Numbered from the stretch's first letter, positions 54,375-63,467 are shown. The stretch: DNA of 64,000 bases from Verrucomicrobium spinosum DSM 4136 = JCM 18804 (GCF_000172155.1 NZ_ABIZ01000001.1:992001-1056000); one strand, 5' to 3'. Numbers and translations: made by a program. Notes: generated by a model not told the origin, from the sequence alone.

Positions 54375-54986
54375 ATGTCCAAGCCCACCGAGGAAACAAC
54401 GCCTGAACTCCGGCCGCATGTGTATGACGGGATTCAGGAGTATGACCAGAAGCTGCCGAACTGGTGGCTCTTCACCTTCTACATCGCGATTGCGTTCTTC
54501 GTCATCTACTGGCTGGCCTACTACCAGTTCCAGCTCATTCCCACGGATGAGGACCGCATGCACGCGGCCATGGCGCAGATCGACGCGGCGCGGCTGAAGC
54601 AGCTGGAGTCTCTGGATGACGCCAAACTCTGGGCGATGTCCAGGGATGCGAAGGCGGTTGAGTCGGGCAAGGCCACCTATGCTGCAAGCTGCATGGCCTG
54701 CCATGGCCCCACGCTGACGGGTGGTCCCGGGCTGCCGGGCCTTTCGCTGGCAGACGAGGTGTGGAAACACGGCGGTCATCCCACGGAGATTCTGAAAGTC
54801 ATCCGCAAAGGCTCGCCGGACGTGACCAAGGGCATGCCCGCCTGGGAGCCGCAACTGGGGCTGCCCCGGGTGCTGGAGGTGCTGGCCTATGTGCTGAGCC
54901 ATCACCAGGAGGGGGAGAACTTCAAGGTGGACCCCAACGACAAGCCGGCCTGGATGGCCGCGACGCCAGTCGCAGGGGCCCAGTGA
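54375..54986 (+). CDS. ccoP: cbb3-type oxidase subunit III (CcoP), single-heme form
   Basis: A 203-residue protein from ATG 54375, 5 bp after the ccoQ stop. The N-terminal YDGIQEYDQKLPNWWLFTF followed by one membrane helix (about 31-52) is the CcoP signature. Only one c-type heme site, CMACH (106-110), is present, with a candidate axial Met in KGMPAWEP (about 158). Canonical CcoP has two heme motifs and ~300 residues. Electron entry may thus go through one heme less, or through a separate cytochrome. Confidence 0.93.
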   Translation: MSKPTEETTPELRPHVYDGIQEYDQKLPNWWLFTFYIAIAFFVIYWLAYYQFQLIPTDEDRMHAAMAQIDAARLKQLESLDDAKLWAMSRDAKAVESGKATYAASCMACHGPTLTGGPGLPGLSLADEVWKHGGHPTEILKVIRKGSPDVTKGMPAWEPQLGLPRVLEVLAYVLSHHQEGENFKVDPNDKPAWMAATPVAGAQ

Positions 54987-55008
54987 TGTGGGGGATAACT
55001 GAAACAAC

Positions 55009-56439
55009 ATGAGCCGCTCCCTTCCCAACCTCATCAGCGTCACCACCATTGCCCCGGACGGGTCCCGGCGCACGGTGCAGCCTGCCGATGTGCGGGGGCG
55101 GTACACCTTCTGGCGTCGCGTCACGGCGGTGGTGCTGCTGGCGGTGTACATCCTGCTTCCATGGATCCCCATCAACGGCAGCCCCGCTGTGTTTCTGGAT
55201 GTGGCCCACCGGCGCTTTCACATCCTGGGTTTTGTGCTGGCGGCGGAGGATCTCTGGCTGGGCTTTTTCCTCGTCACCGGGGTGGCGTTCTCGCTTTTCT
55301 ATGTATCAGCCTTGATGGGGCGGGTTTGGTGCGGATGGACCTGCCCCTACACCGTGTTTCTTGAGCACATCTATCGCCGTGTGGAGCGCTGGATCGACGG
55401 GGACGGCCCGGCCCGCCGGAAGCTGGAAGAAGCGCCGTGGACGGTGGGCAAGGCGGTACGCCGGGTGTTCAAGCACGGCATTTACCTGCTGCTCTCCGCC
55501 TTCATCGCGCACGTGTTCCTGTCCTACTTTGTCTCCCTGCGCCAGCTCTATGCCATGATGCAGGGGCCGCCTTCGCAGCACTGGCTGGCCTTTGGCGTGG
55601 TGGCGTTTCTCACGGCCTCGTTGTACTTTGCCTTCAGCTGGTTCCGGGAGCAGTTCTGCATCATCCTCTGCCCTTATGGCCGGCTTCAGTCTGCCCTCAC
55701 CGACGATCACACGGTCAACGTGGGGTATGACAAGACGAGAGGCGAGCCACGGGGCAAGGTGAACACACCGGGCGCGGGCGATTGCATCAACTGCCGCCGC
55801 TGTGTGCAGGTGTGTCCTACGGGCATCGACATCCGCAACGGTCTGCAGCTGGAGTGCATCGGCTGTGCCGCCTGCGTGGATGCGTGCGATGACATCATGG
55901 CCAAAGTGGGGCGCAAACCCGGCCTCATCCGCCACGACTCCCTGGCGGCCTTCAAAGGCGGGCGCACGAGGTGGGTGCGGCCGCGCACCGTGCTCTACGG
56001 GCTGCTCCTGGCCTGCGGGATGATCGTGTGCAGCCTCTCCCTGCTGGCGGTGAAGCCGGTGGGAGTTTCATTGAACCGGCTGACCGGAGCCCCCTACTTC
56101 GTGAACAACGGGGAGATCCGGAACCAGTTCCAGCTGCGGCTCGTGAACAAGCGACCCCGGCCTGCGGTTTACCGGGTGGCGCTGGCACCGGATGCGCCGG
56201 AGGGCCTGCGCCTGACGGACGCTGCAGATGCCGTGGAGGTGCCCGCCCTGGGTGAGGTGGTGAAGACCGTGGTGCTGACCCTGCCGAAGGACCACTTCCG
56301 TGGGCCCATCAAGACGCAGCTCTCCATTTCGACCGAGCCGGATGGCCGGGCCCAGGTGGCGCGGGAGCTGGAGTTTCTTGGACCTGATCCCCGACTGCAA
56401 AACGATGAATATCTCAATCCGAAAAACTATCTCCGCTAG
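55009..56439 (+). CDS. ccoG: Cytochrome c oxidase accessory protein CcoG (FixG)
   Basis: A 476-residue inner-membrane protein involved in copper reduction for cbb3 assembly. Membrane helices lie near 43-62, 80-105, 155-180 and 190-210, then a polyferredoxin-like part with CINCRRCVQVCPTG (about 259-272) and CIGCAACVDACD (about 284-295), each able to bind a 4Fe-4S cluster. The Cys in CGWTCPY and LCPYGR near the membrane are also conserved in the family. The C-terminal third is an immunoglobulin-like periplasmic domain (DUF3483-like). Its end overlaps the next small gene by 35 bp. Confidence 0.94.
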   Translation: MSRSLPNLISVTTIAPDGSRRTVQPADVRGRYTFWRRVTAVVLLAVYILLPWIPINGSPAVFLDVAHRRFHILGFVLAAEDLWLGFFLVTGVAFSLFYVSALMGRVWCGWTCPYTVFLEHIYRRVERWIDGDGPARRKLEEAPWTVGKAVRRVFKHGIYLLLSAFIAHVFLSYFVSLRQLYAMMQGPPSQHWLAFGVVAFLTASLYFAFSWFREQFCIILCPYGRLQSALTDDHTVNVGYDKTRGEPRGKVNTPGAGDCINCRRCVQVCPTGIDIRNGLQLECIGCAACVDACDDIMAKVGRKPGLIRHDSLAAFKGGRTRWVRPRTVLYGLLLACGMIVCSLSLLAVKPVGVSLNRLTGAPYFVNNGEIRNQFQLRLVNKRPRPAVYRVALAPDAPEGLRLTDAADAVEVPALGEVVKTVVLTLPKDHFRGPIKTQLSISTEPDGRAQVARELEFLGPDPRLQNDEYLNPKNYLR

Positions 56440-56566
56440 GCCCTGGCTGCTGGTGGTGGCGGCCTTTGTGCTGCTGGTGACCATGTGGACGGGCCTGATC
56501 GTCGTGGCGGTGCGTCACGCGCCGCAGAGTGTGCCGTTGTCCCCCGTTGTCCATGACCAGCATTGA
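56405..56566 (+). CDS. Small single-span membrane protein (possible reduced FixH/CcoH)
   Basis: A 53-residue frame starting at ATG 56405, inside the end of ccoG, with one hydrophobic helix (about 13-34, WLLVVAAFVLLVTMWTGLIVVAV) and a short periplasmic tail. It sits exactly where fixH/ccoH is found in ccoGHIS clusters, but lacks the FixH soluble domain (usually ~150 residues). It could be a reduced CcoH or an unrelated subunit. Its stop overlaps the start of the next gene by 14 bp. Confidence 0.5.
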   Translation: MNISIRKTISARPWLLVVAAFVLLVTMWTGLIVVAVRHAPQSVPLSPVVHDQH

Positions 56567-57236
56567 CACCACGGCAGGCGCCTTCCTGGCAGGTCTGGTG
56601 ACCAGTCTGCACTGCGTGGGCATGTGCGGCCCTCTCGCTTGTGCCTGGGCCACGGGGCGGGGCGGGGCGTCGTCTGGTTTCCTGCGAAACACGGCGGCTT
56701 ATCACGCCTGCAAGCTGGTTTCCTATGCCCTGGTGGGAGCGATAGCCGGGGCGCTGGGCACGCTGCCGGTGCGCCTGTTCCAGCACGGGCCGGGGCTGCT
56801 GGTGCCGTGGCTCATGGTGGCCATGTTTGCCTTTGTCGCGCTGGGGCTGGAGCGCTGGCTGCCCAAGCCCCTGTTTCTGACGCGGCCCATGGCGCGCGTG
56901 CGGGCCTGGGCTGCCAACCGGGGCGGTCTGGCCCGGGCCTCGCTGTTGGGAATGGCCACCCCGCTGCTGCCATGCGGGCCGCTGTATCTCATGTTTGGCC
57001 TGGCGCTGGCGAATGGCTCCGCTCTGCGCGGGGCGGAGTTTGCCGCTGCCTTTGGCCTGGGCACGCTCCCGCTGCTGTTGCTGGCCCAGACGCAGTTGCG
57101 ACTCCTGAACCTGCGCCTTACGCCCTTGCAGATGCACCGCCTCCAGCGGGGGCTGGCCCTCTGCGCCACGCTTGTGATGGTATGGCGCCTCCGCGACACC
57201 CTTACCGGGGCGGCGGAGGTGAGCTGCTGTCATTGA
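56553..57236 (+). CDS. TauE/SafE-like (UreH/DsbD_2-type) membrane protein
   Basis: A 227-residue protein from ATG 56553 (MTSIDTTAGAFLAGLVTSLH). It has about six membrane helices and the family motif GLVTSLHCVGMCGPLACA near the N-terminus, plus a matching second repeat LLGMATPLLPCGPLYLMF (about 137-154). Cys in both repeats suggest copper or thiol chemistry. Such proteins are regular members of cbb3 assembly clusters, lying between ccoG and ccoI, and are implicated in copper supply. Confidence 0.85.
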   Translation: MTSIDTTAGAFLAGLVTSLHCVGMCGPLACAWATGRGGASSGFLRNTAAYHACKLVSYALVGAIAGALGTLPVRLFQHGPGLLVPWLMVAMFAFVALGLERWLPKPLFLTRPMARVRAWAANRGGLARASLLGMATPLLPCGPLYLMFGLALANGSALRGAEFAAAFGLGTLPLLLLAQTQLRLLNLRLTPLQMHRLQRGLALCATLVMVWRLRDTLTGAAEVSCCH

Positions 57237-57272
57237 ATGGAATTCCACCCTCGTGCCCCGGCTTGATCAATC

Positions 57273-59756
57273 ATGAAACACGATGCCGCCCCCCTCTGCC
57301 AGCACTGTGGCACGCCTGTGCCATCCCAGGCGCTGGATGCGAGGTTCTGCTGCGCCGGGTGCGCGTATGTGCATGAGCTGCTGGTGACGGAGGGGCTGGG
57401 CAAGTTCTATGAACTACGCGGCGGCACCGCGCTGCCGCCGGTGGCCCCTGATGCCCTGCGGGCCCGGGATGATGAATGGCTCCAGGAGCAGGTGGCGGCA
57501 GCAGAGTCGGCTGCCGGACCCGGTGGCACGGCACACCTGGACCTGGCCGTGCAGGGGCTCACGTGTGTGGGCTGTGTGTGGCTCATGGAAAAGGTCTTTC
57601 ACAGCGCCCCGGGGGCGATGCATCTGGATGTGCATGTGGCCCGGGGGGAGGCGCATGTGGAGTGGCAGGCCGGGGAGTGGGATCTGCCCGCGTATGCGAG
57701 GCGGCTCCAGCAGTTTGGTTATCTGGTGGGGCCGGCCGGGGAGCGAGGAAACACCTCCGTGCAGTCCGCGGGATTTGGCCGCCGGGTGGGGCTCTGCGGG
57801 GCCTTTGCCATGAATGCCATGGCCTTCTCCCTCCCGGGTTATCTGGGCATGCGGCCGGACTTCCTCTTTGCCTCCTGGTTTGACATCATCGCCGCCTGTT
57901 CCGCCACGCTCTCGGTGCTGGTGGGCGGGAGTTATTTCATGGAGCGCAGCGTGAACTCCCTGCGGCAGGGCATTCTGCACATGGACACCCCCATCGCCCT
58001 GGGCATCGCGCTGGCCTGGCTGGGCTCCATGGCGGGCTGGCTGGCGGGGGAGGCCCGGCTCAAGTACTTCGACTTCGTGGGCGTCTTTGTCTTTCTCATG
58101 CTGGCCGGGCGCTGGCTCCAGCAGAGCATGGTGGAGCGCAACCGCCGCCGCCTGCTGGCAGCGAGTGCCGTGCCGGGCTGGGTGCGGGTGGTGGGGGCGG
58201 AGGGGCGGGAGACGCGCACGGTGTTGGATGAGGTGGTGGTGGGTGACCGGTTGCGCATCCCTTCCGGCAGCATCTGCCCGGTGGGCGGGGTGCTGGTCTC
58301 CCCTGTGGCATCGCTGAGCCTGGAGTGGATCAACGGCGAAAGCGCGGCAGTGGATCGTACTGGCGGGCAGGCGGTGCCCTCGGGAGCGGTCAATATCGGT
58401 CTGGGCCAGGTGGAGGTGCGGGCCACAGAGGTGTGGAAGGCGTCCCTGCTCTGCCGATTGAATGCCGCCACCGGTCAGGAGGGCTCACGCGCGGTCTCCA
58501 GCCGGTTCCTGGCAGGGTATCTCATGGTGGTGCTCGCCCTGGGAGTGATCGGGGCGGCGGGATGGTGGCTCTCAGGACACGGGGTGGTGAAGGCGCTGCA
58601 GGTCATGATCTCCGTCTTTGTCGTCTCCTGCCCGTGTGCGCTGGGGGTGGCGGTGCCCTTTGCCGATGACCTGGCGGCTTCTCGCATGGCGCGCCTGGGG
58701 GTGTTTGTGCGGGCGGGCAGCCTGTGGGCACGGCTGCTGCGGGTGCACAAGGTGGTCTTTGACAAGACAGGCACCCTTACCATGGAGAACCCGGTGCTGG
58801 CCAATCCCGTGGAGGTGAGGGGAATGCCGCCCGGGGCCCGGGCGGCCCTGCGGAAGATTGTTTCCAGCAACCTGCATCCGGTGAGCCGCAGTCTCTTTGA
58901 CGCCCTGGGGCCGGATGCGGCCTTCGATGATGCGGCGGCTGCAGGCGGAATTGAGGAAATAGCAGGCCAGGGGCTGCGCTGGACCAGCCCGGACGGGCGG
59001 GTGTGGGCTCTGGGACGGCCGGGTTGGGGGGATGTGAAAATGGCGATGGAAGGAGGCGTAGGCGTCCCGCGGGAGGCGCGTGCTGCGGATGCATGGTTCA
59101 CGTGCGATGGAGTCCTGCAGGCAGGTTTCCGCTTCACAGACTCCCTGCGGCCTGAATCGGTGGAGGCGTGTGAGGCCTTGCGGGGCCGGGGTTGCAAGCT
59201 GTATCTGCTGAGCGGGGACCGGGAGGCCAAGGTCGCGGCAGTGGCCGGGCAGTTGCACATCCCCGTAACCCACTGGCAGGCTGAGATGACGCCGGAGGGC
59301 AAGGCAGCGCGGGTGAGGCAGATGAACCAGCAGGACACCCTGTATCTGGGGGACGGGGCCAACGATGTGTTGGCACTGGAGGCGGCGCTGTGTGCGGGCA
59401 GTCCGGTGACGGGGCGGAACTTTCTGGAGCACCGTGCAGACTTTTACTTTCTGGGGAACTGCCTCCGCTTCATGCCGGAGCTGCTCCAGATGGCGGTGGT
59501 GCGCTCCCGGGCCGTGCGCCGGGTGCTGGCCTTTGCCCTGGCTTACAATGCTGCGGCCGTGGCGCTCTCGCTGGCAGGATGGATGAACCCGTTGCTGGCA
59601 GCGGTGCTCATGCCGTTGAGCTCTCTGCTCACCCTGGGGCTGGTGGGTGCCACGTTCCGCAGCCGGTCCGGGGCGTTTGTGGCAAATCGCACGCAAGAAC
59701 GGACGGAAATGGAGCAAACGATGCGTCGCACTGCGGGGCCAGTTCCGATATCATGA
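57273..59756 (+). CDS. ccoI: Copper-translocating P-type ATPase CcoI (FixI)
   Basis: An 827-residue P1B-type ATPase supplying copper to cbb3 oxidase. N-terminal Cys-rich zone (CQHCG at 9-13, CCAGC at 26-30), then an HMA domain with GLTCVGC (about 94-100). Membrane copper site SCPCALG (about 452), phosphorylation site DKTGTLT (about 497), nucleotide-domain HP in NLHPVSR (about 532), phosphatase-loop NGES (about 351) and hinge GDGANDV (about 694) are all present. The residue after the hinge is not the usual Pro/Ala. It follows the SafE-like gene by 36 bp, and its end overlaps no gene. Confidence 0.93.
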   Translation: MKHDAAPLCQHCGTPVPSQALDARFCCAGCAYVHELLVTEGLGKFYELRGGTALPPVAPDALRARDDEWLQEQVAAAESAAGPGGTAHLDLAVQGLTCVGCVWLMEKVFHSAPGAMHLDVHVARGEAHVEWQAGEWDLPAYARRLQQFGYLVGPAGERGNTSVQSAGFGRRVGLCGAFAMNAMAFSLPGYLGMRPDFLFASWFDIIAACSATLSVLVGGSYFMERSVNSLRQGILHMDTPIALGIALAWLGSMAGWLAGEARLKYFDFVGVFVFLMLAGRWLQQSMVERNRRRLLAASAVPGWVRVVGAEGRETRTVLDEVVVGDRLRIPSGSICPVGGVLVSPVASLSLEWINGESAAVDRTGGQAVPSGAVNIGLGQVEVRATEVWKASLLCRLNAATGQEGSRAVSSRFLAGYLMVVLALGVIGAAGWWLSGHGVVKALQVMISVFVVSCPCALGVAVPFADDLAASRMARLGVFVRAGSLWARLLRVHKVVFDKTGTLTMENPVLANPVEVRGMPPGARAALRKIVSSNLHPVSRSLFDALGPDAAFDDAAAAGGIEEIAGQGLRWTSPDGRVWALGRPGWGDVKMAMEGGVGVPREARAADAWFTCDGVLQAGFRFTDSLRPESVEACEALRGRGCKLYLLSGDREAKVAAVAGQLHIPVTHWQAEMTPEGKAARVRQMNQQDTLYLGDGANDVLALEAALCAGSPVTGRNFLEHRADFYFLGNCLRFMPELLQMAVVRSRAVRRVLAFALAYNAAAVALSLAGWMNPLLAAVLMPLSSLLTLGLVGATFRSRSGAFVANRTQERTEMEQTMRRTAGPVPIS

Positions 59757-59782
59757 TAGGGGAAAACTACCCCATCACGGCC

Positions 59783-60727
59783 ATGAAAACGTATCGTCAC
59801 ATCCTCGTCGGCATCGATTTTTCGCCCGCTTCCCGGGCAGCTCTGAGGACGGCAGTTCGCATTGCCTCCTCTCACGACACGCCGCTGACGGCGGTGCATG
59901 TGATGGATCCCACCCTGGCGGGAGCCATCAAGGAGGCCCACAACTTCAGCGATGAGCAGCTCTTCGCCGACATGAACGAGCGGGTGCAGACCTTCATGAC
60001 GCATGCGGAGATCGGCACTGAGATGGTGCAGACCCGTCTGGAAGTGGGGCAGCCCATTGCGGTGCTGGGGGCGGCATGCCTGGAGCTGGGGGCTGATCTG
60101 CTCGTGCTGGGCTCCCGCGGGACTGAACACGGGCCCAACCAAGTGGGAACGGTCGCCTCCAAGTGCCTGCGCAAGGCTCCTGCGGACGTGCTGCTGGTTC
60201 GCACCCATCTGGACGGCCCCTTCAAGCAGGTGCTGGCCTGCGTGGACCTTTCTGAAACTTCTGCCAAAGCGGTGCGCAGTGCCCGCTGGATCGCGGAGCG
60301 GGATCACAGCAAGCTGGACTGCCTGTTTGTCTATCAGAGCGCACTGGCACTCTCGCTGGACTATGGTGGATTCGTGCCGCCGCTGCCGGTGGCGGATACC
60401 GCTGTGGGGGACACCTGGAAGAAGGACCTGGACGACTTTGTCCGGCCCCTCCTGCGCACCAGCGAGGATCTCGACTCCCGCAACATCATACTGGAGCGGG
60501 TGAACATCCGCGAGGCCATCGTGGAGCATATCAAGGAAACGAACACCGATCTCGTGGTGGTGGGTACGCGGGGCAAGAATGACTTGCGCACCTTCTTCAT
60601 GGGCACCACCGCCGAGAAGGTGGTGTCGCATGCGCCATGCTCCATTCTGGCGGTGAAACCCGATGGCTTTGTCTCCCCGCTCACTCCGGCACCAGCACTC
60701 CCGCCGGCCACGGTTCCCATGGCATGA
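59783..60727 (+). CDS. Universal stress protein, two tandem Usp domains
   Basis: A 314-residue protein from ATG 59783 (MKTYRHILVGIDFSPAS); the frame is open far upstream inside ccoI but only this start opens a Usp domain. Domain 1 covers about 1-150, with ATP-site GSRGTEHGPNQVGTVA (about 116-131). Domain 2 covers about 153-300, with VVGTRGKNDLRTFFMGTTAEK (split, about 263-283) and CSILAVKP. Usp proteins beside oxidase and two-component genes are typical of hypoxia or dormancy regulons. Its stop overlaps the sensor kinase start (ATGA). Confidence 0.92.
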   Translation: MKTYRHILVGIDFSPASRAALRTAVRIASSHDTPLTAVHVMDPTLAGAIKEAHNFSDEQLFADMNERVQTFMTHAEIGTEMVQTRLEVGQPIAVLGAACLELGADLLVLGSRGTEHGPNQVGTVASKCLRKAPADVLLVRTHLDGPFKQVLACVDLSETSAKAVRSARWIAERDHSKLDCLFVYQSALALSLDYGGFVPPLPVADTAVGDTWKKDLDDFVRPLLRTSEDLDSRNIILERVNIREAIVEHIKETNTDLVVVGTRGKNDLRTFFMGTTAEKVVSHAPCSILAVKPDGFVSPLTPAPALPPATVPMA

Positions 60728-61887
60728 AGTCCCCGGCCCGATCTTCCCAACACTTGAAGGGCATCCGATCCTCGGCGAGGGTGGTGGCCGGAGAAAATAT
60801 GAATGGTCACCCGCCTGAGAATGATGAGCAGCATCTGCGCGAACTGGAGGAGGTGCGCGAGGCTCTCCGTCTCAGTGAGGATCGCAATCGCGCCATCGTG
60901 GAGACGGCGGTCAATGCCATCATCACCATCAACGAGCGCGGCGTCATTGAGTCCGTGAACTCCGCCACCGTGCGGATGTTTGGCTACGTCACGGAGGAGA
61001 TGATCGGAAGGAATGTGAGCATGCTCATGCCCAGCCCCTACCGTGAGCAGCATGACGGGTATCTGGGAAACTACCTTCGCACTGGCGAGCGGAAGATCAT
61101 CGGCATCGGCCGGGAGACGCTGGCCCAGCGCAAAGACGGCACCATCTTCCCCATGGACCTGTCTGTGGGGGAGGTGAAACTGCCGCGTGGGCGGATCTTC
61201 GCCGGCATCATTCGCGACATCACGGACCGCAAGGAGCTGGAGCAGCAAATCCTGGGAATCAGCGAGGAGGCGCAGCACCGCATCGGGCAGGATCTGCACG
61301 ATGACTTGTGCCAGCAGCTCGCCGCCATTGGCTGCCTGGCCAAGGTGGTGCTACAGCGTCTGGAGTCCACGCGGAATGGCGAATCTGCCAATGTGGCGGA
61401 GATCGTAAAACTCATCTCCCAGGCCAACACGCGGGCACGGGAGATGTCCCGCGGGCTGGTGCCAGTGGTGTTGGATTCTGAGGGGCTCATGGCTGCGCTC
61501 AATGAACTGGTGGCCGGCACGGAGCGCATCTTCCGCGTGTCCTGCCGTTTCCGCTGTGATCCGCCCGTGCATCTCTACGAAAACAAGACGGCCACCCAGC
61601 TCTACCGCATTGCCCAGGAGGCGGTGGGAAATGCCATCAAGCACAGCCACGCCACGCGGGTGGAGATTCAGCTCACGCAGCAGGGGGGCATGTTGCAACT
61701 GACCATCCGCGACAACGGCATCGGCATCCCGGACCATTCCCCGCGCAAGGGCACGGGCATGGGGCTGTACACCATGGGACATCGGGCAAAGATGCTGGGC
61801 GGCGAGCTCCACGTCGGGCCGGATGTCTATGGCGGCACGGTGGTGCAGTGCGATGTGCCCATGCCAGAGCCCCATTCTCAGTCATGA
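60724..61887 (+). CDS. FixL-like PAS-domain sensor histidine kinase (HisKA_3 type)
   Basis: A 387-residue cytoplasmic kinase without membrane helices. A PAS domain (about 55-165) resembles the FixL oxygen-sensing domain: IGRNVSMLMPSPYREQHDGY, GERKIIGIGR and FAGIIRDITDRK. His110 in EQHDGY aligns with the heme-ligand His of Bradyrhizobium FixL (His200), and Arg130 aligns with its Arg220. The kinase is of the NarX/DegS type: acceptor His192 in QDLHDDLCQQL, N box NAIKHSHA, G boxes DNGIGIP and GTGMGLYTM. The start overlapping the usp stop (ATGA) is chosen because of coupling; a later ATG at 60799 is possible. Its own stop overlaps the response regulator start. Confidence 0.9.
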   Translation: MKSPARSSQHLKGIRSSARVVAGENMNGHPPENDEQHLRELEEVREALRLSEDRNRAIVETAVNAIITINERGVIESVNSATVRMFGYVTEEMIGRNVSMLMPSPYREQHDGYLGNYLRTGERKIIGIGRETLAQRKDGTIFPMDLSVGEVKLPRGRIFAGIIRDITDRKELEQQILGISEEAQHRIGQDLHDDLCQQLAAIGCLAKVVLQRLESTRNGESANVAEIVKLISQANTRAREMSRGLVPVVLDSEGLMAALNELVAGTERIFRVSCRFRCDPPVHLYENKTATQLYRIAQEAVGNAIKHSHATRVEIQLTQQGGMLQLTIRDNGIGIPDHSPRKGTGMGLYTMGHRAKMLGGELHVGPDVYGGTVVQCDVPMPEPHSQS

Positions 61888-62546
61888 AGAAAAACAAAAA
61901 ACGCGTCCTGCTGGTGGATGACCATCCCATCATGCGCCATGGGCTGGCCCAGCTCATCCGCGCTGAGGCGGACCTGGAGGTGTGTGGTGAAGGCGGCAGC
62001 GCGGCAGAAGGTCTGGCCCTGGTTGGCTCCTTGAAGCCCGATCTCGTGGTGGCGGATCTGACCTTGCCGGACAAACATGGCCTGGAGTTCATCAAGGATG
62101 TGCAGTCCATGTATCCTGGCACGCTCATCTTGGTGCTCTCCATGCACGATGAGTCCCTGTATGCCGAGCGCGTGTTGCGTGCTGGCGCGCGGGGTTACGT
62201 GATGAAGGAGACCGCCGCCGACATGCTGGTGCTGGCCGCCCGCCGGGTGCTGGATGGCGGCATTTATCTCAGTGAGAAGATGTCCAGTCTCATGCTGGAG
62301 ATGATGGCAGGCCATCGGAAGCCGGTGTCCAGTTCTGCGCTGGACCGTCTCACGGATCGCGAACTGGAGGTGCTGCAGCTCATTGGCCAGGGGAGGGCCA
62401 CCCGGCACATCGCCGAGCAGTTGCACGTGAGCGTGCGGACGGTGGATGCCCACCGGGCCAACATCAAAGAGAAGCTGCAACTGGCAGATGGGGCCACCCT
62501 GGTGCGCTACGCGGTGCGCTGGATGGACACGCAGGCCAAAGCCTAG
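61884..62546 (+). CDS. NarL/FixJ-type response regulator
   Basis: A 220-residue regulator. Receiver domain with acidic pair DDHP (12-15), phospho-acceptor Asp58 in VVADLTLPDKHG, and Lys in VMKETAAD (about 108-115). LuxR-type helix-turn-helix at about 150-210 (LTDRELEVLQLIGQGRAT, then IAEQLHVSVRTVDAHR). Start ATG overlaps the kinase stop (ATGA), so the two form a pair. Target genes are unknown; the neighbouring cco operon, usp and ldhA are the obvious candidates. Confidence 0.95.
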   Translation: MKKNKKRVLLVDDHPIMRHGLAQLIRAEADLEVCGEGGSAAEGLALVGSLKPDLVVADLTLPDKHGLEFIKDVQSMYPGTLILVLSMHDESLYAERVLRAGARGYVMKETAADMLVLAARRVLDGGIYLSEKMSSLMLEMMAGHRKPVSSSALDRLTDRELEVLQLIGQGRATRHIAEQLHVSVRTVDAHRANIKEKLQLADGATLVRYAVRWMDTQAKA

Positions 62547-62660
62547 TGGATTCCTCTACGCCCGGATTGCCGTTTTCATGCCTCGTGCAGCCGTAGGGGC
62601 TACGAATTTACCCCGGCCCAGGATGGGTGATCGTGGAGCGTCAACCAGCCCGACGTTACC

Positions 62661-63467
62661 ATGAATCATCCTCTGAATCACCCCAGCCTGCTTCCCCAAC
62701 TTGCCCAAAGTGATCTGTTCCTGAAATTCCGGGAGGCCTTTGAAGTGGCCACTGGCCGTCATCTGGACCTGCAGCTTGTGCAGGATCAGGATCAGAAAGC
62801 GAAGCCTGATGAATTGCCCTTCCCTGTGATCCTCAAGGTGCCGGTGCAGGTGAATGGTCAGCCCTTCGCCGAACTGGTGCTCGATCCCGTGCGTCTGTCT
62901 GACGGGGAGTTCGCGAGCTTTGACAAAGTGGCCGTCAGCCTGCTGGACGACGGCTGCGATGCCGCGATGGTGCGCCGCGCGCAGGCGGTGTTTCAGAACA
63001 TGCCCGCGCTGCCCGCCAACCGCCTGGAGGCGCTCCGGATCATGATGCAGTGCTTCAGCACGCAACTGGGTGACCTGGCCTACCGGCTTTTTCTTCAGTG
63101 CGCGGACAATGAACCCCCGGCCGTACGCCGCGCGCGGCAGCACATCACCCAGCATCTGGCGCAGCCGTTGTGCCTGGAGGAAGTGGCGCGCCACTCCGGG
63201 GTGAGCCCGTTCCACTTTTGCAAGATCTTCAAGCGCTTCACCGGTCTCACCTTCACGGAGTATGTGAACCGCGCCCGGGTGGAGAAGGCCAAGCAACTGC
63301 TCATCAAACCCCAGTCCCGCGTGACCGAGGTGGCCTATGATGTTGGCTTCCAGTCCCTGTCACAGTTCAACCGCAGCTTCCGCCGCGTGATGGACCAGTC
63401 TCCCACGGAGTTCCGCAGCAGTATGACGCCAGCGGAGAAGCGGCACATGTTGGCGGGGAGTTTTTAG
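62661..63467 (+). CDS. AraC-family transcriptional regulator
   Basis: A 268-residue protein. The C-terminal ~100 residues carry the double helix-turn-helix of the AraC family: LCLEEVARHSGVSPFHFCKIF (split), FTEYVNRARVEKAKQLL and VTEVAYDVGFQSLSQFNRSFRR. The N-terminal ~150 residues are a PocR-like or GAF-like sensor: PVQVNGQPFAELVLDPV fits the core sheet, but the Cys residues usual in PocR domains are not seen. It follows the two-component pair by 114 bp on the same strand and may or may not belong to that unit. Confidence 0.9.
   Translation: MNHPLNHPSLLPQLAQSDLFLKFREAFEVATGRHLDLQLVQDQDQKAKPDELPFPVILKVPVQVNGQPFAELVLDPVRLSDGEFASFDKVAVSLLDDGCDAAMVRRAQAVFQNMPALPANRLEALRIMMQCFSTQLGDLAYRLFLQCADNEPPAVRRARQHITQHLAQPLCLEEVARHSGVSPFHFCKIFKRFTGLTFTEYVNRARVEKAKQLLIKPQSRVTEVAYDVGFQSLSQFNRSFRRVMDQSPTEFRSSMTPAEKRHMLAGSF

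Noticed and set aside
60724-61887. First impression that the FixL-like PAS had lost its heme ligand (Lys124 in place of His)
   Set aside because: That position matches FixL His214, a propionate contact; the actual ligand His200 aligns with His110, which is present.
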